From Planctomycetaceae bacterium (GTDB lineage: Bacteria; Planctomycetota; Planctomycetia; Pirellulales; Pirellulaceae), in contig JACKHM010000003.1 in the NCBI GenBank assembly GCA_020638995.1, positions 372,001 through 436,000 on the forward strand: a stretch of DNA of 64,000 nt, in the 5' to 3' direction. Shown piece by piece: positions 15,001-21,209 of the stretch (position 1 is the stretch's first letter; each line of letters starts with the position of its first letter). The translations under genes and the position numbers were made by a program. The notes under the pieces are model-generated. The model was not told where the DNA came from and searched no databases. It saw only the letters and a program-made list of their open reading frames with translations.

Positions 15001-18000
15001 CCTTCGGCATCCACCACGATCACGGTTACGGTCAACGACGGCGGTAATACGGGAATCGATCCGGGCCTCACTGGCGACGGGAGCAGCGAGCAAGACGTCG
15101 CATCGCAATCGATTGATATTACGGCTACGAACGACGATCCCGGCAACGCCGGTGGTCTTCCGACCGACGTTATCGTGACGGAAGACGTTTTGTCGAACGT
15201 CGACTTGTCGGCGATTGACTTTAGCGACGTCGATGCCGCAGCGAGTCCCTTGACGGTCACTCTGACGACGTCGACCGGTGGTGAGTTGACGGTGGCCGCC
15301 GGAACTGGAATCACGCTGGGCGGCACCACGACATCGAGAACTTTCACTGGCACGCTGACCGATCTGAACAACTATTTCGACAACGCGTCGAACATCCAAT
15401 ACCTGCATCCAACCGTGAACCTCAGCGGCAACGACGCCGATACGATTAGCGTCGTCATCAACGACAACGGCAACACCGGAACCGGCGGTGGGACGGATCA
15501 GACCTTGGGAGTTGTCAACGTCGACATCACGCCTGTGAACGACGCACCATCCGTCGGTACCAACAATGGCGCTACCGTGGCCGAAGGCGGTTCGGTGACG
15601 ATCACGACGGCCATGCTCAACGAAGCTGATGTCGATGATAGTGGAATTGGCCTGTTGTTTACCGTGACCGGCGGTCCAACCAACGGGCAATTGGAACTGA
15701 CGACTGCCCCCGGTGTCGCGATCACTAGCTTTACGCAAGACGATATCGACAATAATCGGGTAGTCTTCATACACGATGGCACGCAAGCGAGCAGCGACAG
15801 TTTTAGTTTCAGCATGGCAGATGGCGGTGAAGACGGGGCGACACCGGCCATCGGCACCTTCAACTTTACGGTAACCAACGTCAACGACGCGCCCGTCGCG
15901 GGAAGCATCGAAGGATCAGCTCTGGCTTACACCGAAAACGACGGCGCCGTGATCGTGACTTCGGCCATTACTTTTGCCGACGTCGACGATACGAATCTTG
16001 AATCAGCGGTTGTACAGATCAGTGGTGGATACAACAGCAGTGAGGACGTACTGTCGTTCGTTGATCAGAGCGGCATTAGCGGCAGCTACAACGCGTTGAC
16101 CGGTGCTTGGACGCTGACTGGTTCCGCCACGTTGTCCAGCTACGAAACCGCGATTCGTTCGATAACTTATACGAACACCAGCGAGAATCCAGATACCGCG
16201 ACCCGCACGATTAGCTTTACGGTCAACGACGGTGACGTGGACAGCAATACGGTCACCCGCGATATTACGATCACCAGTATCAACGACGATCCCGGCAACG
16301 CCGGTGGTCTTCCGACCGATGTCATTGTGACGGAAGACGTTTTGTCGAACGTCGACTTGTCGGCGATTGACTTTAGCGACGTCGATGCCGCAGCGAGTCC
16401 CTTGACGGTCACTCTGACGACGTCGACCGGTGGTGAGTTGACGGTGGCCGCCGGAACTGGAATCACGCTGGGCGGCACCACGACATCGAGAACTTTCACT
16501 GGCACGCTGACCGATCTGAACAACTATTTCGACAACGCGTCGAACATCCAATACCTGCATCCAACCGTGAACCTCAGCGGCAACGACGCCGATACGATTA
16601 GCGTCGTCATCAACGACAACGGCAACACCGGAACTGGCGGCGGGACGGATCAGACCTTGGGAGTTGTCAACGTCGACATCACGCCTGTGAACGACGCACC
16701 ATCCGTTGGTGCCAACACTGGTGCCACGGTGGCCGAAGGCGGTTCGGTGACGATCACGACGGCCATGCTCAACGAAGCTGATGTCGATGATAGTGGAATT
16801 GGCCTGTTGTTTACCGTGACCGGCGGTCCAACCAACGGGCAATTGGAACTGACGACTGCCCCCGGTGTCGCGATCACTAGCTTTACGCAAGACGATATCG
16901 ACAATAATCGGGTAGTCTTCATACACGATGGCACGCAAGCGAGCAGCGACAGTTTTAGTTTCAGCATGGCAGATGGCGGTGAAGACGGGGCGACACCGGC
17001 CATCGGCACCTTCAACTTTACGGTAACCAACGTCAACGACGCGCCCGTCGCGGGAAGCATCGAAGGATCAGCTCTGGCTTACACCGAAAACGACGGCGCC
17101 GTGATCGTGACTTCGGCCATTACTTTTGCCGACGTCGACGATACGAATCTTGAATCAGCGGTTGTACAGATCAGTGGTGGATACAACAGCAGTGAGGACG
17201 TACTGTCGTTCGTTGATCAGAGCGGCATTAGCGGCAGCTACAACGCGTTGACCGGTGCTTGGACGCTGACTGGTTCCGCCACGTTGTCCAGCTACGAAAC
17301 CGCGATTCGTTCGATAACTTATACGAACACCAGCGAGAATCCAGATACCGCGACCCGCACGATTAGCTTTACGGTCAACGACGGTGACGTGGACAGCAAT
17401 ACGGTCACCCGCGATATTACGATCACCAGTATCAACGACGATCCCGGCAACGCCGGTGGTCTTCCGACCGATGTCATTGTGACGGAAGACGTTTTGTCGA
17501 ACGTAGACTTGTCGGCGATTGACTTTAGCGACGTCGATGCCGCAGCGAGTCCCTTGACGGTCACTCTGAAGACGTCGACCGGTGGTGAGTTGACGGTCGC
17601 CGCCGGAACTGGAATCACGCTGGGCGGCACGACGACATCGAGAACTTTCACTGGCACGCTGACCGATCTGAACAACTATTTCGACAACGCGTCGAACATC
17701 CAATACCTGCATCTAACCGTGAACCTGAATGGCAACGACGCCGATACGATAACCGTCGTCATCAACGACAACGGCAACACCGGAACCGGCGGTGGGACGG
17801 ATCAGACGTTGGGAGTTGTCAACGTCGACATCACGCCTGTGAACGACGCACCGGTCAACTCAGTTCCTGGAGCGCAGACCGTCATCGAGGATACGATGAC
17901 CCCGATCAGTGCGATCACGATCAACGATGTGGATGCTGGTGCGAGCAACGTCACGACGCGGCTGCAGGTCAGCAACGGTGTACTGAACGTGACTTTATCT

Positions 18001-20940
18001 GGTGGAGCCACGATTACCGCGGGGGCGAACGGCGCAGGCGATCTGACAATTCAAGGTTCGACCGGCGACATTAACGCCACACTGGCATCGCTGACGTATC
18101 TTGGCAACTCGAACGTCAACGGTACGGCTGTCGATTCACTCATGGTGACCACGAGTGACTTGGGCAACACGGGCAGCGGTGGGACGTTGGCTGATGTCGA
18201 CACGGTCCAGATCGATATCACCGCAGTCAACGATACACCGGATGTTTCCGGACCTGGTTCAGCCTACACCGTGACCGAGCAGACGAATCTCACGATCCAC
18301 GGCACCGGCTTCACCGTTACGGATCTGGACGCGGCTGCGGGTACGATGACCGCAACCATCAATGTTGGAGAAGGTGTGATCACGGTCGCCGCGGGCGACA
18401 GCGGCGTGGTCATCGATAGCGGCAATGGCTCCGGGTCGGTTCAGCTGAGCGGCACGATCGTACAGATCAATAACTTGCTCACCGGTATCGGCACGGGCAC
18501 GATCACTTATCGGAACAACAGTGATGCGCCATCCGCAACGACCACTTTAACGGTGATTGTGAACGATCAAGGTAACACGGGGATCGATCCCGGCCTAACC
18601 GCCGATGCCATCAGCGAAGAAGATTCACAAAGTGTTGCGGTCAATATTCAGAACGTGAATGATGCTCCCGCGGTGAACGCACCGGGATCGGCGCTCAACG
18701 CCACGGAACAAACAAGCTTGGCGATCCAAGGCGTGGGCTTCTCGGTCACGGACGCGGACGATGCGAATGCTGGCGCAATAGCGACCTTGGGCGTTGGCGA
18801 AGGGATGATCACTGTTGTCGTTGGTGATAGTGGTGTGAGCATCGGCAGCGGTAATGGATCGGGAATGGTTCAGATCAGCGGTACGGTTTCGCAGATCAAC
18901 AATCTGCTGATAGGCGGAAGCACTGGCACGATCACCTATCTCAACAGTAGCGATACTCCGTCAGCCACGACGACGCTCACAGTAACGATCAACGATCAAG
19001 GCAACTCGGGATTTGACCCCGGTCTTACTGGCGATGCGTCCAGCGAAGAAGGCGTCAACAGCGTTACGATCAACATTCAGAATGTGAATGATGCTCCAGT
19101 GATGAATGGGCCAGCTTCTGGCTTGAATGCCACGGAACAAACGAGCTTGGCGATCGAAGGCACAGGCTTTCGCATCACGGATGTGGACGAAGCCGGTAGC
19201 GGGGCCGTTGCGACGTTGAGTGTGGGCGAGGGAACAATCACAGTCGTTGTCGGAAGCAGCGCGGTGTCTGTCACCGGCGGCAACGGTACTGGAACCGTCA
19301 TGCTTAGCGGTACGATCGCTCAACTCGACGATTTGCTCAGCGGAGCGAGCACCGGTACGATCACGTACTTCAACGCCAGCGATACGCCTTCGGCGAGCAC
19401 CGTGTTAACGGTCACGGTCGACGACCAAGGCAACACCGGAGTCGGGGGCGTTCTGATGGGCAGCATCGCGACAGTCATCAACATTACTGCCACGAACGAC
19501 ACTCCGCAGATCGACCTCGACGTCGATAATAGCAGCGGCCAGTCGGGAGCTGACTTTGCGAATACGTTCGTCGAAGACGGCGGTCCTGTGCGGATCGCGG
19601 ATACGGATGCAATGCTCGCGGACGTCGATAACGCGACGCTGGAGTCGCTGCAAGTCGTGTTGATGAATCAATTCGACGGAGCCGACGAGATTCTAACGGC
19701 GAGCACCGCCGGAACCAGTATCACGGCCAACTACAGCGCAGGGATGTTGACGTTGTCCGGCGTCGACTCGATCGCCAACTATCAGCAAGTGCTGCGAACC
19801 GTGACCTACGAGAACACATCACAGAATCCCAATCCCACGACACGGGCGATCGAGTTCGTCGTTAACGATGGCCTGACGACCAGCAATCTCGCCACGGCGA
19901 CGGTTGTCGTCGTGCCTCAGAACGACGCACCGGTCGCAGTCACGGAGAGCTATTCCGTCGATAACAACGGGACGTTGACGGTAGCCGCGCCCGGCTTGCT
20001 CGCCAATGATAGTGACGTGGACGCTGATATGCTCACGGTCACACTTACGAGCCCTCCGCCCACCGGCACGCTAAGCCTCAACGCAGATGGTTCGTTCACC
20101 TACGTACCGAATCTGAACTTCAGCGGCACGACATCGTTTACCTATGTCGCGAATGACGGAATTGTGAACTCGATGCCAACCACTGTTTCGATTGAAGTCA
20201 AAGCGGTGGCGGCATCACCGATCAACCCTTCGCCGGATCCGTCTCCCACTCCGCCGCCGACCGACAATTCTGATGACGAAGCGCAGGACGAGACAACCCC
20301 GCCCGCGCCGACTCCACAAGATGAGACAGAGGACAACGAGGATGCACCGTCTGACAACACCGCAAGCACCTCGGGAGCGGGCGCAACGAACTCAGACGCG
20401 ACACCAGAAGTCGCTCCCGCAGAGACAACATTTCTCGCCCAGACAGAAGAGGAACAGACGAACGAACAATTGATTTTAGAAGTGTTCCGGGCGGGGTCAG
20501 CGACCGTCGGTTACAGCACCGAGCACTCGCGTTACGACGCATCAGACACGCAGCGATTTGGCTCCGTCGACCTTGCCGTTCCATTTACCGAATACGAGTT
20601 GGCCGAGTTGCAACGCCAAGTGCTATGGCACAAGCTTGATACCTTACAGGAACAACTTGAATCGGAGAGCGATTTTCACGACCACATAGCAGGTACCGCA
20701 ACGGTCGTGACGGCAGCGATTTCGACCGGGTATGTAATTTGGGCCCTCCGCGGCAGCTTCCTGCTTGCGAGTTTCTTATCGACGGTTCCGACCTGGCGAT
20801 CGCTCGATCCACTGCCAATCATCGAAGGTAGTACCGAAGGTGGTAGCGATGATGACGAATCTCTCGCGGACATCGCTCAATCGAGTTCCGAGAATGCCAC
20901 ACCCGCGGATGCCGATCGTAAGGACGTCGAATCCGAGTAG
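1..20940 (+). CDS. Giant secreted multidomain cadherin-like repeat protein (5' end outside window)
   Basis: The frame is open from base 1, so the start lies upstream; about 6,980 codons remain. In order: parallel beta-helix repeats (residues about 60-330); two Calx-beta-like segments with a TPTSGLTTTE/TPTNGLTTTE start (about 435-550 and 780-895); LamG-like domains (about 1000-1210, 2460-2670, 3350-3560); eight 121-residue repeats (about 1220-2187); two seven-unit delta-60-type arrays (motif FGGGDGIVTT; about 2690-3090 and 3580-3985); many cadherin-like repeats ending VNDAP/VNDTP; a final Big_9/cadherin-like domain (about 6640-6735); a Pro/Asp/Glu/Thr-rich linker (about 6740-6815); one hydrophobic segment (about 6895-6925) and an acidic tail. 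The domain types are those of calcium-binding surface adhesins. The single hydrophobic segment suggests membrane anchoring, while a secretion signal would be in the missing part. No enzymatic domain is visible. An adhesin or cell-envelope role is inferred. Confidence 0.93.
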   Translation, partial: SLLPQITDAVVIDGMTQTTNVGDTNPGLLGTGGTVGVDGLTLDQVQRSEIEVTDGAGLTIGFDVGADNVTVRGLAIHGFGNSGNGDAAILVRDGVSGVLVEGNILGTIATGIIDPGSAAARNWMHVASSGGDNGVVQNNLMAYSESHGIRLPNASEGWQILNNEFRDTAIESANGDGVVFNTTTSGLVQGNLITGTSTQAITLNAAISGITIVNNTLTGNGVGTTLAAPVQSQGIIVRAGTTELTIDRNVIANNYGAGIGVNDGASGVSITQNAIYGNGTIVSRNGTAASGQIGIDLNAPTDDIDLGTSPYYTVNDAGDGDAGGNNLQNFPVLTAAISSGGNTTITGTFNSNASTNYRLEFFSSATEDGTGYGEGETYLGSASVTTDGSGNATINEILTGITLTNGDYVSATATVDLGGGNYGSTSEFAANVSAITPGFTVTPTSGLTTTEAGGTAQFTVVLSTAPTDDVTIGISSSDITEGTVDKSSLTFTTGDWSTPQTVTITGVDDEIDEGNVGYLIVTAAAVSSDSDYNNVNASDVSVTNTDNDTANSIAYESFSYSTGSLSGKNGGTGWSGSWTAAIGTPSTPNVVSGTLHDASDNLVSKGNSAQLISTGDSSEYRHMSTTIGTSGTTKWMSFLLTVDSTISASDYAGISLGGTDDHGSDGLFIGATGNAKYTIEQVGGVSSVSASSSNVSVGQTALLVVRMDFAAGNDTITLYVDPTPGISAPDSPSGLVAVNTGIDLGSFTRVVLTDGTFSGPSTDATYDEIRFGDSYAEVVPSLIHVTPTNGLTTTEDGGTDTFAVELVQAPTDDVTIGLSSSDATEASVAPSSLTFTASNWASAQTVTVTGLSDAIEDGDISYSIQTAAATSSDSTFSGANAADVSAVNEDTTQLNSVPGAQSTPEDTSLVFSAGNGNAIDVNSSGNLEVTLSVTNGSLTLSGTSGLTFTSGDGTSDASMTFTGTGTDINTALNGLSFDPTADYNGGATLTLDTTEGPSALDIDAALDGRYTFDNTGALGTDDSGSGNTGSVVGATAFNDPTRGDVLQLDGFNDYVQIAGHFGNPANVTLAAWVNLTTADTQGSEVISLGDSAILRVDEGGKLEGLFYNGSSWIITSYNVTLEGAGWHHVAYSFNDTGNAAKLYLDGVEVASTTTFGSINYSLGANSFIGKHGNGGSTWDFTGLIDDARIYTRALSAVEVAELEAIGPPATDTDNVAITVTDVNDIPTLTSFAAPIDTTNEDTEVELTLAELKAQGDEADIDGTVDAFVVQSITTGTLKIGSSSGTATAWAAGTNDTINATNHAYWTPASNANGTLNAFAVIAEDDDGGQSVGNVTVQVNVTDVNDIPTLTSFAAPVDTTNEDTEVELTFAELAAQGDEADIDGTVDAFVVQSVATGTLKIGTSSGTATAWAAGTNDTIDASNHAYWTPASNANGTLNAFAVIAEDDDGGQSVGNVTVQVNVTDVNDIPTLTSFAAPVDTTNEDTEVELTFAELAAQGDEADIDGTVDAFVVQSITTGTLKIGTSSGTATAWAAGTNDTIDASNHAYWTPASNANGTLNAFAVIAEDDDGGQSVGNVTVQVNVTDVNDIPTLTSFAAPVDTTNEDTEVELTFAELAAQGDEADIDGTVDAFVVQSITTGTLKIGTSSGTATAWAAGTNDTIDASNHAYWTPASNANGTLNAFAVIAEDDDGGQSVGNVTVQVNVTDVNDIPTLTSFAAPVDTTNEDTEVELTFAELAAQGDEADIDGTVDAFVVQSITTGTLKIGTSSGTATAWAAGTNDTIDASNHAYWTPASNANGTLNAFAVIAEDDDGGQSVGNVTVQVNVTDVNDIPTLTSFAAPVDTTNEDTEVELTFAELAAQGDEADIDGTVDAFVVQSVATGTLKIGTSSGTATAWAAGTNDTIDASNHAYWTPASNANGTLNAFAVIAEDDDGGQSVGNVTVQVNVTDVNDIPTLTSFAAPIDTTNEDTEVELTLAELKAQGDEADIDGTVDAFVVQSITTGTLKIGTSSGTATAWAAGTNDTIDATNHAYWTPASNANGTLNAFAVVAEDDDGGQSVGNVTVQVNVTDVNDIPTLTSFAAPIDTTNEDTEVELTLAELKAQGDEADIDGTVDAFVVQSVATGTLKIGTSSGTATAWAAGTNDTIDATNHAYWTPASNANGTLNAFDVVAEDDDGGQSVGNVTVQVNVFAVNDQPVISNLDGNPTFTEGGAAVVLDSDVDVSDAELDALNGGAGNYSGASLTIVRNGGADAEDVSSFNDGNGITLSGSNLIKNSQTIATFDTTSTAGELVITFTDTNGEIPTSADVDNILRQITYANSNNAPPLSVQLDWTFDDGNTGSQGSGGNLQALGSTTVNIQNAADLAITAPATATVTEDTAFVYSGANVIQVNDGIVADSLIRVALNVANGTLTLASTTGLSFVEGSDGSSSFVIDGLESDINTALDGLQFTPFDDYNGGDTLNITAAIAADLVGNYTFEGGNANDQSAGTDDGGAINGDAVVVTDGSRGQVLSVDGTGDYVRISGMFGNSGDVTLAAWVNLVAATHGDIISLGDNVALRYDDSINKLVGFFYDGATWHNTEFYTPLGGTWLHFAYSFDSGTNTQTLYLNGSEVSQTNHAGSIVYARGIDTFIGSHGNGNPTWDSEGLIDDARIYTRALTADEIAALATDQVEVTDNVAMTVNPVNDAPTFSVGDGVVTTAIGGGDDTINGAIVQADGKTLTAGRSYNGTDYDFALVRYDADGLLDSTFGGGDGIVTTAVGAADDIGRSITLQTDGKILLGGYFSNGANNDFALVRYNADGTLDTTFGGGDGIATTAIGSGDDLAYSVAVQSDGKIVLAGYSDNGVDFDLALVRYNADGTLDSGFGGGDGIVTTAIGAGDDVAFGATIQVDGKILLAGYSDNGTGSDLALVRYNEDGSLDTLFGGGDGIATTTVGATYDRARAIVVQTDGRIVVGGYSDNGSDNDLVLLRYNIDGTLDTSFGGGDGIATTAVGAGDDQGLALALQADGKLLLGGTSDNGSNNDFALVRYNTDGTLDTTFGGGDGIVTTAIGTGNDQGLALAIRSNGEILQAGSSSNGADNDFALVRYSADGSLDSRFRLIDSLDNNPTFVEGGAAVVLDSTVEIFDRELSGIDDFNGATLTIERNGGAQSEDQFSFTGNLSSTGEGQPLILSAVNIGTVTTNSSGTLLIAFNSNATQARVNEAMQSIAYANGNDAPPASVQLDWTFDDGNSGAQGSGGNLQSLGSTIVDIQNAADLAITAPATATTNEDTTLVYSGANVIQVNDGIAADNRLQVTLSVAHGTLTLANTAGITFVAGSDGSSTFVIEGLESDINTALDGLQFDPNADYNGADTLNITTAIAADLEGLYTFDGGNANDQSAGPADNGTLNGTATTVIDGTRGEVLSLDGSPTSNVQITGRFGEPANVTLAAWVNLTTADAAGAEVIAVGGTLGIRLDSASGLHAFAYSGSGWETVSYGVTLAGGGWHHVAMSFDDATGTVSLYLDGALVGENVSGNSLTYSGPFTDTYIGKSGDPGNGDVDFTGLIDDARVYSRALTADEIAALATDQVEATDNVAITVAAVNDAPAFSAGDGIAITDFGGSDEYGQDVLLQLDGKLLVAGYYYNGSDYDFALTRYNADGTLDTSFGGGDGFVTADLAGTDDFAYGAALQSDGKILVVGNTNNGANTDFAILRFNADGTLDTSFGGGDGIVTTALGSGNDYAYGVSLQSNGKIVVAGYGHNGSEFDVAVMRYNTDGTLDLTFGGGDGIVTTDVSSSPDRGVNVAVQTDDKIVVAGYTLAGANNDFVVTRYTADGVIDTSFGGGDGIVITDLAGGNDYAWGLALQTDGRILVSGQAYNGVNPDVALVRYDIDGTLDTSFGGGDGIVTTDIGGGSDTGRSVSVQSDGKIVVTGYGAIAGNNDFAVVRYNTDGTIDTSFGGGDGIVTTAIGSGSDYGQSAAIQSNGKIVVTGTTIGTSDDLVVVRYNADGTLDTRFDVANSLDGNPTFVEGGSPVVLDANVAIFDAELSNIDDFNGATLTIERNGGAQSEDQFSFTGNLSSTGEGQPLILSAVNIGTVTTNSSGTLLIAFNSNATQARVNEAMQSIAYANGNDAPPASVQLDWTFDDGNSGAQGSGGNLQSLGSTIVNIAAVNDTPIVAGPGLAYAVNEQTNLAIHGTGFSVTDVDAASGTMTATLQVGEGAITVVAGDSGITISSGNGSAIVVVTGTVTQIDNLFTGAGTGTITYFNSSDTPSASTVLTVTVNDGGSTGTDPGLTADGSSEQDAASQTINITATNDDPTNAGSLPTDIIVTEDILSNVDLSPVAFSDADAASSSLTVTLSTTTGGQLTVAAGTGITLGGTATARTFTGTLTDLNNYFDTASNIQYLHPTANMNGNDADTITVVINDNGNTGTGGGTDQTLGVVNVDITAVNDDPAITSSGGGISATVNIDENTNSVTTVTSTDVDGGTASYSISGGADALKFTIGSSTGILSFVTAPDFESPTDVGADNVYDVQVLVSDGNGGTDTQDIAVTVLDTVDTGQYLDRFTTSAFNNNDGTLVWSSDWVEIDSGGIGTSTGNIDVPTPYMRIFPYSIGDSLTREADLSAALTSTFSFNWIYNNLSGGQIAVQVSGDGGSNFTTLETLTSGSVIGVHSFDITAYQAVDTQIRFYVAVAGGAGGVRLDDVQISLDSNTPPTITSDGGGATASVNASENSTTVTTVTATDGDGHSLTYVISGGADALLFAINSSSGELTFVSAPDYETPADTDLNNVYEVSVQVNDGHGGVDSQDISVTVTDANDAPTAADHTISTNEDTTYTFTSGDFQFADADGDTLASVRITSLESVGALQLNGVDVALNQVISKGDIDAGLLKFVPVADANGAGYDSFEFSVNDGLVDSVSSYTMTTDVAAVNDPPNVAGPGSAYIVTEQTNLTIHGTGFTVTDTDAAGGSMTGTITAGEGTITIVAGDSGVIITSGNGSGTVVFTGTLAQIDSLLTGAGTGTITYFNNSDTPSASTTITVTVNDGGNTGIDPGLTGDGSSEQDVASQSIDITATNDDPGNAGGLPTDVIVTEDVLSNVDLSAIDFSDVDAAASPLTVTLTTSTGGELTVAAGTGITLGGTTTSRTFTGTLTDLNNYFDNASNIQYLHPTVNLSGNDADTISVVINDNGNTGTGGGTDQTLGVVNVDITPVNDAPSVGTNNGATVAEGGSVTITTAMLNEADVDDSGIGLLFTVTGGPTNGQLELTTAPGVAITSFTQDDIDNNRVVFIHDGTQASSDSFSFSMADGGEDGATPAIGTFNFTVTNVNDAPVAGSIEGSALAYTENDGAVIVTSAITFADVDDTNLESAVVQISGGYNSSEDVLSFVDQSGISGSYNALTGAWTLTGSATLSSYETAIRSITYTNTSENPDTATRTISFTVNDGDVDSNTVTRDITITSINDDPGNAGGLPTDVIVTEDVLSNVDLSAIDFSDVDAAASPLTVTLTTSTGGELTVAAGTGITLGGTTTSRTFTGTLTDLNNYFDNASNIQYLHPTVNLSGNDADTISVVINDNGNTGTGGGTDQTLGVVNVDITPVNDAPSVGANTGATVAEGGSVTITTAMLNEADVDDSGIGLLFTVTGGPTNGQLELTTAPGVAITSFTQDDIDNNRVVFIHDGTQASSDSFSFSMADGGEDGATPAIGTFNFTVTNVNDAPVAGSIEGSALAYTENDGAVIVTSAITFADVDDTNLESAVVQISGGYNSSEDVLSFVDQSGISGSYNALTGAWTLTGSATLSSYETAIRSITYTNTSENPDTATRTISFTVNDGDVDSNTVTRDITITSINDDPGNAGGLPTDVIVTEDVLSNVDLSAIDFSDVDAAASPLTVTLKTSTGGELTVAAGTGITLGGTTTSRTFTGTLTDLNNYFDNASNIQYLHLTVNLNGNDADTITVVINDNGNTGTGGGTDQTLGVVNVDITPVNDAPVNSVPGAQTVIEDTMTPISAITINDVDAGASNVTTRLQVSNGVLNVTLSGGATITAGANGAGDLTIQGSTGDINATLASLTYLGNSNVNGTAVDSLMVTTSDLGNTGSGGTLADVDTVQIDITAVNDTPDVSGPGSAYTVTEQTNLTIHGTGFTVTDLDAAAGTMTATINVGEGVITVAAGDSGVVIDSGNGSGSVQLSGTIVQINNLLTGIGTGTITYRNNSDAPSATTTLTVIVNDQGNTGIDPGLTADAISEEDSQSVAVNIQNVNDAPAVNAPGSALNATEQTSLAIQGVGFSVTDADDANAGAIATLGVGEGMITVVVGDSGVSIGSGNGSGMVQISGTVSQINNLLIGGSTGTITYLNSSDTPSATTTLTVTINDQGNSGFDPGLTGDASSEEGVNSVTINIQNVNDAPVMNGPASGLNATEQTSLAIEGTGFRITDVDEAGSGAVATLSVGEGTITVVVGSSAVSVTGGNGTGTVMLSGTIAQLDDLLSGASTGTITYFNASDTPSASTVLTVTVDDQGNTGVGGVLMGSIATVINITATNDTPQIDLDVDNSSGQSGADFANTFVEDGGPVRIADTDAMLADVDNATLESLQVVLMNQFDGADEILTASTAGTSITANYSAGMLTLSGVDSIANYQQVLRTVTYENTSQNPNPTTRAIEFVVNDGLTTSNLATATVVVVPQNDAPVAVTESYSVDNNGTLTVAAPGLLANDSDVDADMLTVTLTSPPPTGTLSLNADGSFTYVPNLNFSGTTSFTYVANDGIVNSMPTTVSIEVKAVAASPINPSPDPSPTPPPTDNSDDEAQDETTPPAPTPQDETEDNEDAPSDNTASTSGAGATNSDATPEVAPAETTFLAQTEEEQTNEQLILEVFRAGSATVGYSTEHSRYDASDTQRFGSVDLAVPFTEYELAELQRQVLWHKLDTLQEQLESESDFHDHIAGTATVVTAAISTGYVIWALRGSFLLASFLSTVPTWRSLDPLPIIEGSTEGGSDDDESLADIAQSSSENATPADADRKDVESE
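3661..6564 (+). repeat. Eight tandem 363-bp (121-residue) repeats in the giant gene
   Basis: Units start at 3661, 4024, 4387, 4750, 5113, 5476, 5839 and 6202, each with GACGTGAATGATATCCCGAC, encoding DVNDIPTLTSFAAP. The spacing is exactly 363 bp. Units 3 to 5 (4387-5475) look identical at the DNA level, while outer units differ by short blocks. Each unit reads as one cadherin-like domain. Confidence 0.97.
7071..12420 (+). repeat. Duplicated 2.67-kb cassette: entry domain, LamG, seven-unit propeller, closing domain
   Basis: The order ADLAITAPATAT domain, LamG, seven delta-60-like units, then an NPTFVEGG...VQLDWTFDDGN domain occurs twice, about 7071-9735 and 9738-12420. Most of the two copies is diverged. 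The closing segment is nearly identical at the DNA level (about 9388-9720 and 12068-12400), which points to recent gene conversion or a younger duplication of that part. Each FGGGDGIVTT array has seven units of about 57 residues, as expected for a closed seven-bladed beta-propeller. Confidence 0.88.
15133..17840 (+). repeat. 1152-bp tandem duplication plus a third partial copy
   Basis: The segment starting GACGATCCCGGCAACGCCGG recurs at 15133, 16285 and 17437, an exact 1152-bp (384-residue) period. Copies 1 and 2 are nearly identical, with a handful of substitutions. Copy 3 stops being similar after about 400 bp, at the VNDAP boundary. One unit carries three cadherin-like/CSPG-like domains. 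Confidence 0.95.
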
Positions 20941-21209
20941 CGTGATCGTTTCGATGGTTTTTCCCAACACCGTCGCGTAGTCAGAGCTTTGCTGTTTTTA
21001 CGATGGTGAGACTGTTCCGAGTAGTACGGACGTCTCGCTCGCCGATAACCTCGATCGACGAGTTGTCCAGCCCACCGTTTGTGCCCCTAAACTAAACAAA
21101 GGTCCTGGCTGGATAGCTACGCGACTACCCGTTCGCAAGACGTTCCAGGTAAGATAGTCGCAACTGACTTTCCCAGAATGTACTCTGCCGCAAACGCTTG
21201 GTGAGTCCA

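Noticed and set aside
14665..15786. Long minus-strand frames (373 and, at 16003-16938, 311 codons)
   Set aside because: Antisense shadows of the duplicated cadherin-like segments; composition is Arg/Val-rich and unlike any protein family.
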